DNA from: Natronococcus sp. CG52
Lineage (GTDB): Archaea; Halobacteriota; Halobacteria; Halobacteriales; Natrialbaceae
DNA length: 64,000 bases
Reading direction: 5' to 3'
NCBI RefSeq assembly: GCF_023913515.1
Contig: NZ_CP099391.1
Coordinates: 372,001-436,000 of the forward strand
This document shows positions 24,834 through 32,541 of the stretch, piece after piece. The first letter of the stretch is position 1; each line of letters opens with the position of its first letter. The position numbers and the translations under genes were made by a program. The notes beneath the pieces are model-generated. The model did not search any database. It was not told the origin of the DNA and saw only the letters and a program-made list of their open reading frames with translations.

Positions 24834-24995
24834 TCAAATTTCGACCGCGCCGATCCACCGTTCCGTCCCGTGCACTGGACAGAACGATTGGTGGTTCCGT
24901 TTGCAGTTCGGATCCATACACCACCCGCATTCACACCACCGCTGCAGTGACCGGTTCGGGATGACTTGCCTGCAGAGCGTACACCTGGACTTCAT
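24834..24995 (-). CDS. 53-aa zinc-finger protein
   Basis: A short gene read directly from the minus strand: ATG at 24993-24995, stop at 24834. The product is packed with metal ligands in an ordered pattern: C5 and C8 (CTLC), C21-C23-C26 (WCECGWC), C31, H35, C39 and H42 (CPVHG), ending ERWIGAVEI. This arrangement fits a compact treble-clef or B-box-like zinc protein, common among haloarchaeal small proteins. It lies just outside the tRNA-Ile element. Function unknown. Confidence 0.7.
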   Translation of the reverse strand: MKSRCTLCRQVIPNRSLQRWCECGWCMDPNCKRNHQSFCPVHGTERWIGAVEI

Positions 24996-25274
24996 ATACT
25001 ATGGTATGCTTTACCACCTCATAGTTCTATGCGTCGAGAAGGGTGTTTTTCACGCTAACGTCCGCGCTAATGGCTGGAACGGAATTTCGTCGCTGTATTT
25101 CCGTTTCGGCCGGGTGGTCGTGCGTTCGAGCCGAACGGTCTCGAGGAAGCGGTCACGAGACGGCTTGACCGAGACACTCGTCGTGTGAACGGGGAACTAC
25201 GGCCTCCAAATCGCGCGGGAACGCCGTTCGGACGCCCGCACACCTTTTCGTCCGTCGGCGTCGAAGCCGTCGAC

Positions 25275-26246
25275 ATGGACGTGACCGTTCTCGGTACCGG
25301 CGGCACCATCGCGAGCACCGACGCGACCGGCGGTGCGACGCCGACACGAACGGGTGAACAACTCCTCGAGGCCGTTCCCGAACTCGAGGACTACGGCACG
25401 CTCACCGTCGAAGAAGTCGCTCACATTCCGAGCTACGAGATGGACGCGGCGACGCTCGAAACAGTCGGCGAGCGGGTGCGAGCGCTCGACGACGATCCGA
25501 CGGTCGACGCCGTCGTCGTCACGCACGGAACGGACACGATAGAGGAGGCGGCCTACTACCTCGACGTTACCGTCCAGCCGGATACGCCGGTGTTTCTGAC
25601 GGGCGCCCAGCGCCGCCCGGACGAGGTGAGCCCGGACGGGCCGAGCAACCTGCTGTCGGCGGTCCGTGCCGGACGCGCGTTCGCCAAGCGTGGCGCCGGC
25701 GGTACGTTCGTCGCGTTCAACGAGTCGGTTCACGCCGCGCGATCGGTGACGAAGACGCACACGTCGGCCCTCGAGACGTTTCGATCCGTGAACGCCGGGC
25801 CGGTCGCGACCCTCGACCGAGACGGCGTCGCGGTCCACCGTGCTCCTCGAGCCGAGACCCGACCGCTCGCGGCGACGTCGCTCGCCGCGACCGTCTTCAC
25901 GATCAAGAGCGGGAGCTGCGTCACCGGCGGTCTGCTCGAAGCCGCACTGGAGCGCGACGCGGACGGGATCGTCGTCGAGGGCACCGGGCTGGGGAACGCG
26001 ACCGCAGGTATCGCCGAGGCCGCCCGCGAGGCGATCGACGACGGGGTGCCGGTCGTCGTCGCGTCGCGCTGTCTCGAGGGACGAGTAACGCCGGTGTACG
26101 GCGGCGACGGCGGCGGCGAACGCCTTCGGGAGTACGGCGCCATCTTCGCCGGCGACCTTCCCGCGCAGAAGGCCCGGATCCGACTCGCGCTCGCGCTCGA
26201 GGCGTACGACGACGAGACGGGGATTCGGGACGCGTTCGCCGAGTAG
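25275..26246 (+). CDS. L-asparaginase, type I-like
   Basis: 323 aa from the ATG at 25275, chosen because the conserved first strand MDVTVLGTGGTIAS begins there; the frame is open 30 codons further upstream. It hydrolyses asparagine to aspartate and ammonia. The two catalytic motifs are TGGTIAS (residues 8-14, first Thr) and VVTHGTDTIEEAA (about 81-93, second Thr-Asp). The following VFLTGAQRRPDEVSPDGPSN matches the family's dimer and substrate loop. Cytoplasmic, no signal peptide. Confidence 0.93.
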   Translation: MDVTVLGTGGTIASTDATGGATPTRTGEQLLEAVPELEDYGTLTVEEVAHIPSYEMDAATLETVGERVRALDDDPTVDAVVVTHGTDTIEEAAYYLDVTVQPDTPVFLTGAQRRPDEVSPDGPSNLLSAVRAGRAFAKRGAGGTFVAFNESVHAARSVTKTHTSALETFRSVNAGPVATLDRDGVAVHRAPRAETRPLAATSLAATVFTIKSGSCVTGGLLEAALERDADGIVVEGTGLGNATAGIAEAAREAIDDGVPVVVASRCLEGRVTPVYGGDGGGERLREYGAIFAGDLPAQKARIRLALALEAYDDETGIRDAFAE

Positions 26247-26613
26247 TTAGCAGTCGATAGGGACGATTCGGTAATTGCGTGTGCATACTGAACAACCGCC
26301 GTTGAGACCGCAGTGCCGATCGGCCGCTGCCGGGCGGGACTGAAAGGGGCCAGGGACTTTCGCAGTGACAACTACGGGACCAGGTCCCGCTCGCACGAAC
26401 ACACGGGATGGCCACACCCTCCCCAGCCGACTCACTCGCTGCGCTCGTTCGTCCCTCGCACAATGTTGTCGACCGCCCTCACTGGCGTTCGGCCGGTCGA
26501 CAGCGCGCGCCACTGCAGGAGAGGGATCGGACCGAAGTGATACGTAGTTCCCTTGTACGTACCACGAAGTTTCACGTGAGGGTCTGAGTAAGAAACAGCA
26601 GTACCAACTACCG
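26247..26613. other. intergenic stretch, no gene recognised
   Basis: Lies between the convergent asparaginase and polysaccharide deacetylase genes. Open frames here are extensions or shadows. The segment around 26400-26450 (GGATGGCCACACCCTCCCCA) looks like a sequence I associate with dispersed haloarchaeal intergenic repeats, but there is only one copy in the window. Confidence 0.35.
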
Positions 26614-27513
26614 TTAGACGTAGTCGCTCTCGCTCTCGTAGACCGACGGATCGTCCCTGTACTTCTCGGCAACGGTCTCGAGGGTGACGAACTGTGCGTT
26701 CTCGTGGCCCTTGACGTACCGGATGAACTCCTCGAACAGCGGGATCATGTGCGGCAGGCCGTGGATGTCCGGGTGGATCGTGAACGTGTAGACGCCGGCA
26801 CCTCGCCGGTCGTACAGGAAGTCGAACTGGCGCTTGTAGTACTGTTCGTACATCATCTCCGGATTCTTGTAGCCGGCGTGGTAGATCGGCTGTTTGATAA
26901 ACAGCATCGGCGGGATGTCGTCCCGGTACCAGCTGATCGGAATCTCGACGACGTCGGTTTCCTCGCCGTACTGATACGGCCCCATCCACGTCTCCGGATC
27001 CTCGTCGTACTGGATCTTCTCCCAGCTATCTCCCTTGCGCATCCAACCGGGCTCGAACTGGCGCTCCATCAGACTGCTGTCGTAATCGAAGCCGTGCTTC
27101 TCGACCAGATCCGGCGTATTCTCGCTGAACTCCCACCAGCTGGCGCGGTGGCCGACGGGCTCCGAGCCGGTGATGTCCTCGATGAGGTCGATCGACACCT
27201 CGAGGATCTCGTCCTCCTGTTCCCGCGAGAGGTCGGTCGGATTTTCGTGCGAGTAGCCGTGGACGCCGAGTTCGTGTCCGGCGGCTGCAACCGCCTCGAT
27301 CTCGTCGCGGAAGGTCTCGATCGTGTGACCGGGGACGTACCAGGACGTCTCGATGTCCGCGTCCTCGAAGAGCGCGAGCATCCGCGGAATGCCCTCGTTT
27401 CCGGCGGACAACCCTCGAGAGAGGTCCGCGGGCGAGTCCTCGCCGCCGTAGGAGCCGAGCCAGCCGGCGACACAGTCCGCGTCGACGCCGATCGCAACGT
27501 CAATGTCACCCAT
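26614..27513 (-). CDS. polysaccharide deacetylase family protein
   Basis: 299 aa from the ATG at 27511-27513; the frame runs open to 28215 only because it is antisense to msrA. NodB-type motifs: VDAD near residue 10, the metal site HGYSH (H85, H89), and GHRASWWEFSENTPDLVEKH followed by GFDYDSS. A late catalytic segment is FTIHPDIHGLPHM near 245. This pattern is closest to the PuuE/allantoinase-like and peptidoglycan-deacetylase-like branch that hydrolyses amides; with no signal peptide, a small-molecule amidase role is plausible. Confidence 0.88.
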   Translation of the reverse strand: MGDIDVAIGVDADCVAGWLGSYGGEDSPADLSRGLSAGNEGIPRMLALFEDADIETSWYVPGHTIETFRDEIEAVAAAGHELGVHGYSHENPTDLSREQEDEILEVSIDLIEDITGSEPVGHRASWWEFSENTPDLVEKHGFDYDSSLMERQFEPGWMRKGDSWEKIQYDEDPETWMGPYQYGEETDVVEIPISWYRDDIPPMLFIKQPIYHAGYKNPEMMYEQYYKRQFDFLYDRRGAGVYTFTIHPDIHGLPHMIPLFEEFIRYVKGHENAQFVTLETVAEKYRDDPSVYESESDYV

Positions 27514-27633
27514 AGTGTATCCGAGACGGCCACCGACCAGCCTAAAGAAGGCTATCACCCCTATCCGTGACTGTGTTCCGAGAGCGACCGTTCGCGGCGA
27601 CACACGCATACGGCTTCGGCCGAACGTTTCGAT

Positions 27634-28299
27634 ATGACACGGACGAGCGACGGGTCGACGGAACCGGCGCTGCTCGAGGGCGCGCCCCTCGAGATACCCG
27701 ACGCGACGGAGACGGCGACGTTCGGAATGGGCTGTTTCTGGGGTCCCGACGCCCGGTTCGGCGCGCTCTACGGCGTCGCCCGGACGCGCGTCGGCTACGC
27801 GGGCGGGACCGAGCCCGATCCAACCTACTTCTCGCTCGGCGACCACACGGAGGTCGTCCAAGTTGCGTACGATCCCGCGGAGCTGTCCTACGAGGACCTG
27901 CTCGAGGTGTTCTGGACGAACCACGACTGGAGCACGTCGGCACCCAAACGGCAGTATCGCAGCGTCGTCCTCGCTCACGACGACGACCAGTACGAGGCGG
28001 CGTGCGGTGAACGGGCCGCGCTCGCGGAACGGACCGGTCGGTCGGTGACGACCGACGTCGAACGACTCGAGGGATTCACCCCTGCAGAGGAGTTTCACCA
28101 GAAGTACGAACTGCAGTCGACGCCGGTCGTCGGGGACGAACTCGAGCGCCTGTACGGCGACGGGTTCGTCGATTCGACGGTCGTCGCGCGACTCAACGGG
28201 TTCGTGGCCGGTCACGGAGCGCCGGCACAGCGCGACGAAGTGCTGGCTGCGCTGGACCTTCCGATGCCGGTTCTCGCGGAACTCCGCCGTCGCCTCTGA
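27634..28299 (+). CDS. msrA: peptide-methionine (S)-S-oxide reductase
   Basis: 221 aa. Repairs methionine S-sulfoxide in proteins. The catalytic Cys34 is in FGMGCFWGPDARFG (GCFWG signature). Downstream are VGYAGG, HTEVVQVAYDPAELSYEDLL and the YHQKY-like element EEFHQKYELQ. Cys residues after position 200, which act as resolving Cys in some MsrA, are absent, so a single-Cys or external-reductant mechanism is likely. Divergent from the polysaccharide deacetylase gene. Confidence 0.95.
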   Translation: MTRTSDGSTEPALLEGAPLEIPDATETATFGMGCFWGPDARFGALYGVARTRVGYAGGTEPDPTYFSLGDHTEVVQVAYDPAELSYEDLLEVFWTNHDWSTSAPKRQYRSVVLAHDDDQYEAACGERAALAERTGRSVTTDVERLEGFTPAEEFHQKYELQSTPVVGDELERLYGDGFVDSTVVARLNGFVAGHGAPAQRDEVLAALDLPMPVLAELRRRL

Positions 28300-28389
28300 G
28301 TCGGCTGTTCTGGATCACCCGCGCGGCCGATCGACATCTAAACCTATTCATACGATGCAGCGAGTAGCCGTACGTGTGGGAGAAGTAAC

Positions 28390-29070
28390 ATGAGTTCGTG
28401 GAAGCGAGACTTCGGGAGGGGGCTCATCGTTCTCGTTCCGATCCTCGTTACGCTGTTCATCGTGTCCGTGCTCTACTCGTTCGTCGCGAGCGTCACCCCG
28501 GCAGTGATGCTCGACGGCGACGTACTCGGCACGGTGCTCGTCGGCGTCAACGAGGAGACTCTCGAGCACCTCGCGGGTGTGATTCGCGTCCTCGTTTTGC
28601 TCTCGATCGTCGGGCTGTTGATGTACGGAATTGGGGGCCTCGCGCGAACGACGATCGGCGAACTGTTCGAAGCCTGGCTCGATCACGCGGCGAATCGCGT
28701 TCCCGGGTTGCGTCTCGTCTACAACGCGTCGAAAACCACGACTGAGGTAACGGTCGGGACGGATGCGGTACAGAGCCCGGTCAAAATTGAGCTCTGGGAA
28801 GGGCTTCGAATGACTGCGTTCAAGACCGGCCACCGAACCACGGACGGGCGCGTGCTCCTCTTCCTGCCGACGGCGCCGAACATTACCACGGGATTCGTTC
28901 TCGAGGCGGATCCCGACGACATCACGGAGCTAGACGAGAGCGCGGAAGCGGCGCTCACGCGGATCATCAGCGCCGGCTTCGGCGACGCGACGCGCTCTCG
29001 AGGCGAGAGTAGCGCCGAACAGCTGATCGACGGCGTGGACGATCGGTCGTCCCGTCGGCCGGACTCGTAG
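28390..29070 (+). CDS. DUF502-family membrane protein
   Basis: 226 aa with two membrane segments (about residues 12-35 and 62-84). The remainder is the conserved DUF502 soluble region containing VPGLRLVYNASKTTTE and KTGHRTTDGRVLLFLPTAPNITTGFV, a hallmark near residues 155-180. Family function unknown. The tail (about 190-226) is acidic and variable. It is followed by the TraB gene on the same strand. Confidence 0.9.
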   Translation: MSSWKRDFGRGLIVLVPILVTLFIVSVLYSFVASVTPAVMLDGDVLGTVLVGVNEETLEHLAGVIRVLVLLSIVGLLMYGIGGLARTTIGELFEAWLDHAANRVPGLRLVYNASKTTTEVTVGTDAVQSPVKIELWEGLRMTAFKTGHRTTDGRVLLFLPTAPNITTGFVLEADPDDITELDESAEAALTRIISAGFGDATRSRGESSAEQLIDGVDDRSSRRPDS

Positions 29071-29208
29071 GGAGGAGACGCCGCAGACACAATCTCGGTG
29101 CTCGAGCCATCCTTCCGTCGGCCATCTGGCGCACCCTGGCGGAACCGGGCTGGAGCCGACGCGGGCACTGTTAGCTTCAAGCCCGTGGTCGACGAACTGT
29201 GCGAACGA

Positions 29209-29961
29209 ATGTCTGACCACGGAACCATCACCTTCGTCCCCAGCGTCCACTTCTCGAGGACTCACCGACAGCGAACGCGCGAAACGATCCGAACCGTCGA
29301 ACCCGACGTCGTCGCCGTCGAACTCGACGAGCGCCGGTTCGAGAACTTCCAGCAGGGCCGGCGACCGAACCCGGTCGAACTGGCTCGCGACCTCCCGCCG
29401 CCGGTGGCGGCCGGATACGTGGTGTTGCGAGCGATACAGCAGACCGTCGTCCGACTGTCGGGTCTCGATCCCACGAAAACGGACATGGAGACGGCGATCG
29501 AGACGGCCGCCGAACTCGACACCGAGGTCGCCCTCATCGACGAACCGCTGTCGGAGACCGTTACCGCCCTCACGAATCGCGTCGGCCTCGAGACGCTGCC
29601 GAGACTGCTGTTCCGCACCCAGATGCTGGGCCCCGAGGAGTACGCCCGGCAGATGGAGGTGGTGGCGACCCCGTTCTCGGCGATCGATCACGGCGACGAC
29701 GTCCAGCCGGTGATCGACAACATGCGACGGCTGCTTCCCGAAGTAGCGGAGGTCCTGATCGATCGGCGCGATCGAGCGATGGCCGAACGCCTCCACCGGC
29801 TTCGACGCGCGGGATACGACGTCGTCGCGATCATCGGTGCCGGACACCACAACGGAATTCGTCGCGCACTCGAGGAACTCGAGACCGAGTCCGCGGATCC
29901 CGACGTGCGCGTCCCTCTCGAGCGACCGGTGCGCAAGGTAACGCGGATCCCCATCGACTGA
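29209..29961 (+). CDS. TraB/PrgY-family protein
   Basis: 250 aa from the ATG at 29209, preferred over the upstream in-frame ATG at 29098 because the fold starts with ITFVPSVHFSRTH. The two GxxH-type metal motifs of the TraB family appear as VPSVHFS (His near residue 13) and IIGAGHHNGI near 212; EPDVVAVELDERRFENF is also conserved. Most archaeal TraB proteins have C-terminal membrane helices, absent here, so this is a short soluble form. Related proteins are implicated in peptide pheromone shutdown in bacteria; the archaeal role is unknown. Confidence 0.85.
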   Translation: MSDHGTITFVPSVHFSRTHRQRTRETIRTVEPDVVAVELDERRFENFQQGRRPNPVELARDLPPPVAAGYVVLRAIQQTVVRLSGLDPTKTDMETAIETAAELDTEVALIDEPLSETVTALTNRVGLETLPRLLFRTQMLGPEEYARQMEVVATPFSAIDHGDDVQPVIDNMRRLLPEVAEVLIDRRDRAMAERLHRLRRAGYDVVAIIGAGHHNGIRRALEELETESADPDVRVPLERPVRKVTRIPID

Positions 29962-30025
29962 CGAGTAGAATCGTCGATGTCGCCGGCCGCCCGCAAGCGA
30001 CGATTGAGTGTTTCCGGAACGAGCG

Positions 30026-30370
30026 TCAGTTCCGCCCGCTGCGACCGGTGCTTTCCGGCTTCTTCGGCAGGTGCTGGTACCTGTAGAGCTCTCCGCTCTT
30101 GATCAGGACCACGAGAACGTCCCGCTCTTCGACACTGTCGAACTCGTCGACGTCGAGGACGAGTTGGTCGACCACCTGGTTGTCCTCCTCGAGTAAGAGT
30201 ACGACGTGCCGTCCATCGACGATTCGATCGACGACGCCGATATACCGGTCAGCATCCTCGGGAGGGGCGGATCGTGCACCGACCGTAACCGATGCAGCGA
30301 CCGTCGAGACGCCTAGGGCGCCGATCGTTCGGAGTGCGACTCGTCGTGACAGTTGATTGGATGCTGTCAT
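30026..30370 (-). CDS. Tat-exported DUF3006-like protein
   Basis: 114 aa from the ATG at 30368-30370. The N-terminus is a twin-arginine-type signal (SRRVALRTIGALGVSTVAAS, about residues 8-27) with likely cleavage after VGARS. The mature part IGVVDRIVDGRHVVLLLEED followed by FDSVEERDVLVVLI resembles DUF3006, a small beta domain of bacterial secreted proteins. Function unknown. The start at 30424 is less likely, since the Tat motif would then lie too far in. Confidence 0.75.
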   Translation of the reverse strand: MTASNQLSRRVALRTIGALGVSTVAASVTVGARSAPPEDADRYIGVVDRIVDGRHVVLLLEEDNQVVDQLVLDVDEFDSVEERDVLVVLIKSGELYRYQHLPKKPESTGRSGRN

Positions 30371-31191
30371 ACCCCGGTTGGGCGCGGTCTGGTATATAAA
30401 ATCGCGGACCGACGGAAACGGCACCGCTCAGAGAGGGCTGAGTAGCGTACCGTCTGGCTCGAGCGCCGACGCCAAGGCCCGGTAGTCTCGCTGGTACTAC
30501 TCGTGATCTTCGATTAGGGTTCGCGGAGCGGAGGTAACACGACACGGATCGTTCGATCGAGCACCTGTCTTCGTTGAGCAGAAACAATCACACACAGATA
30601 CTACTCTAGAATTAGAGTGATCGAGCCGAACGGCTCGACCGATCGTTGGTGATCGTCTACGGAAGATCGATCGGCGGCCGGCGGTTGGAACGCAACCGAA
30701 TCGCACACTGCGGTCGCGAATCTGCCACCCTGTCTGAAAACAGGCGCTACTAACGGTACACTATAGTAACCACTGAAAGTCAGTGCACACCCGATCGCAC
30801 GACAGGAGCGCGGTTCTCGCTTGCTTCGCTCGCTCCGAACCGCGCACAGTGCGATTCTCCCTACTGCGAACGGCAGCAGCTCCCGATGCTCCTCGGTAAC
30901 CTTCGAAAATAGCGTCTGTGGTATCATGCATCGTCGTACTGACACTGCTGAACTGCGGCCTCCGGCGGCGAAACTAGCACAGTGGGTTACCGCTCTTTCT
31001 TCCGGTCGCTGGTCCCGTGGTCCGACTATTCTCAATTCGATAACTGTGGATCACCTTTCGTATCCAACTGTGAGCTATCTACTACCCGATCGGATACAGA
31101 AACTCTCTAAGATATTATGACTGCTATCCCTATTGAAGCGAGTAACGGTTCACACTTCAATTATATTTATTCGGTACCCTCGTTCGTGACA
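30371..31191. other. gene-poor stretch with a MITE-like fragment
   Basis: No gene supported. It includes the repeat at 30762-30857. Open frames on both strands are short, Arg/Ser-rich and unconvincing. GC content is below the genome average seen in the flanking genes, consistent with decayed DNA. Confidence 0.45.
30762..30857. repeat. MITE-like repeat copy interrupted by a hairpin
   Basis: TATAGTAACCACTGAAAGTC, then CACACCCGATCGCACGACAG, matches the arms of the 3218-3301 palindrome. After 30805 the centre is replaced by a long hairpin (GCGCGGTTC...GAACCGCGC, about 30809-30846), and only ACAGTGCGATT of the other arm remains. Confidence 0.55.
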
Positions 31192-31338
31192 GATTCCGCG
31201 TACGTAGAACTCGGTGTACCGGACGTGATCAACGCCACGGGAACGAAGACGCGAATCGGGCCGGAAGCCGCCGAGACCGTGAACAGGCCTTCCTCCGGCT
31301 TCGCCCGGGTCTCGGACCTCCAGGAACGGGCGTCGAAA
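31192..31338 (+). pseudogene. remnant of a SelA-like PLP-dependent enzyme
   Basis: Within a longer open frame, codons covering this interval read YVELGVPDVINATGTKTRIG then PEAAETVNRPSSGFARVSDL QERAS. This is the N-terminal signature of SelA-like aminotransferase-fold enzymes (for example D-glucosaminate-6-phosphate ammonia-lyase relatives). A few residues between TRIG and PEAAE, normally GGSL-like, are missing. Nothing recognisable follows, and the PLP lysine region is absent, so only a fragment survives. Confidence 0.65.
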
Positions 31339-31836
31339 CACGACCCGGAGCCACGCACGCTACTGAGTCCGCTATACGGAACGGGCTCGCCGGTCGCTTC
31401 GCGCGGAATATATGAGATATTAAATAACTTTGCAGAATTAAACGAAAACTATCATACTCTCCCCGCCGGCTACCGCTTACAGTCGCTTCCTCGGATCGAT
31501 TCCGATAGCTGTCAGCGAGCCCGCCCGATACCGGCGAAACCGGACGAAACGACGATTAACCGCTCTCGTCCTGATCGCTCGAGGTCGAACTCTTCTATCG
31601 GCACCGCTGACCACGAAACCGCGCTATCTGTCCGCTACTCGAAGGTATCGACCGATGATTCGAACTTCGAGTGTTCAGTAACGAGCCTCGCCGATCTCCC
31701 ATTTATGTCTGGTACGTTCTTATTATCTATTTCAGCTATGTCTGTGAAAGTTCCGGCAGTACCGTTACGAGCATACGTTCGTAAATGACGCTCGCTCTCG
31801 GAATCCTTTTTGCGGACCGGGTTCATCGCTCTGGTA
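31339..31836. other. low-GC stretch after the SelA-like remnant
   Basis: No gene recognised. It is AT-rich around 31400-31460. The open frame running through it to 31788 has no motif, and its Arg/Ser-rich product argues against coding. It ends in the region that should hold the rdfA promoter. Confidence 0.4.
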
Positions 31837-32463
31837 GTGACCGATCGTAGTGATTCCGCGGACCAGCGCGCGGCGTGTTGTAAGCTCGGGCGAGTTGCGG
31901 GCGAGTACGACCTCTCGAGGCTCGACGACGACCTCGTCGCGTACTGGACCGGAGACGGCGACGAACAGCACAGCACGCGGGAACTCGCGACGCTCGTGAA
32001 CCAGCGCGTGCTCGAGGCGGCCCTCCGGGAGGCCGGCGTCTCGTACAAGGAAGGTGAGATCGAGAACACCTACCGGTTGCTCACCGACGACGACGTCACC
32101 AGCGGGACCCGGGTCCAGACCCGGAACGAACTCGAGCGCGACGGCGTCCCGGTCGAGGCGGTCGAATCCGACTTCGTCTCCCATCAGACCGTTTACAATC
32201 ACCTGACCAAGTGTCTCGAGGCGTCCCTCGAGGCGCCGGACGACGAGGAGCGCCTCGAGCGCGGGGCGGAGAAACTCGGGGCACTCCAGAACCGGACCGA
32301 GGCGGTGACGGTCGATACGATCGCCCAGCTGCGGCGCAACGACGTGATCGACGTCGGCGAGTTCGACGTGCTCGTCTCGGTGACGGTGACCTGCGAGGAG
32401 TGCCACCAGCAGTTTACCGTCCGGGAACTCCTCGACGAGCGAACCTGCGGCTGTGCGGACTGA
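31837..32463 (+). CDS. rdfA: rod-determining factor RdfA-like protein
   Basis: 208 aa from a GTG at 31837; an upstream TTG (31810) is less plausible. Family blocks: CKLGRVAGEYDLSRLDDDLV, ELATLVNQRVLEAALREAGV, the strongly conserved EIENTYRLLTDDDVTSGTRV and VESDFVSHQTVYNHL. The C-terminus carries a zinc ribbon, CEECHQQFTVRELLDERTCGC. In Haloferax volcanii, RdfA is needed for rod-shaped cells. It is followed at once by the SMC-related gene, the pairing known in other haloarchaea. Confidence 0.85.
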   Translation: MTDRSDSADQRAACCKLGRVAGEYDLSRLDDDLVAYWTGDGDEQHSTRELATLVNQRVLEAALREAGVSYKEGEIENTYRLLTDDDVTSGTRVQTRNELERDGVPVEAVESDFVSHQTVYNHLTKCLEASLEAPDDEERLERGAEKLGALQNRTEAVTVDTIAQLRRNDVIDVGEFDVLVSVTVTCEECHQQFTVRELLDERTCGCAD

Positions 32464-32541
32464 CGACGCCGCGATAAAACTGCTTTCGACGGACCGGCCG
32501 ATGTGATAATACCTATCTGTACGGACCCGTTATCGGGGTGT

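Noticed and set aside
26614-28215. Polysaccharide deacetylase extended to 533 aa
   Set aside because: The extra N-terminal part is antisense to msrA; the NodB fold starts at the ATG at 27513.
31117-31788. A complete 223-aa gene
   Set aside because: Only 49 codons resemble a known enzyme; the rest has no motif and the region is low in GC, so a remnant is the better reading.
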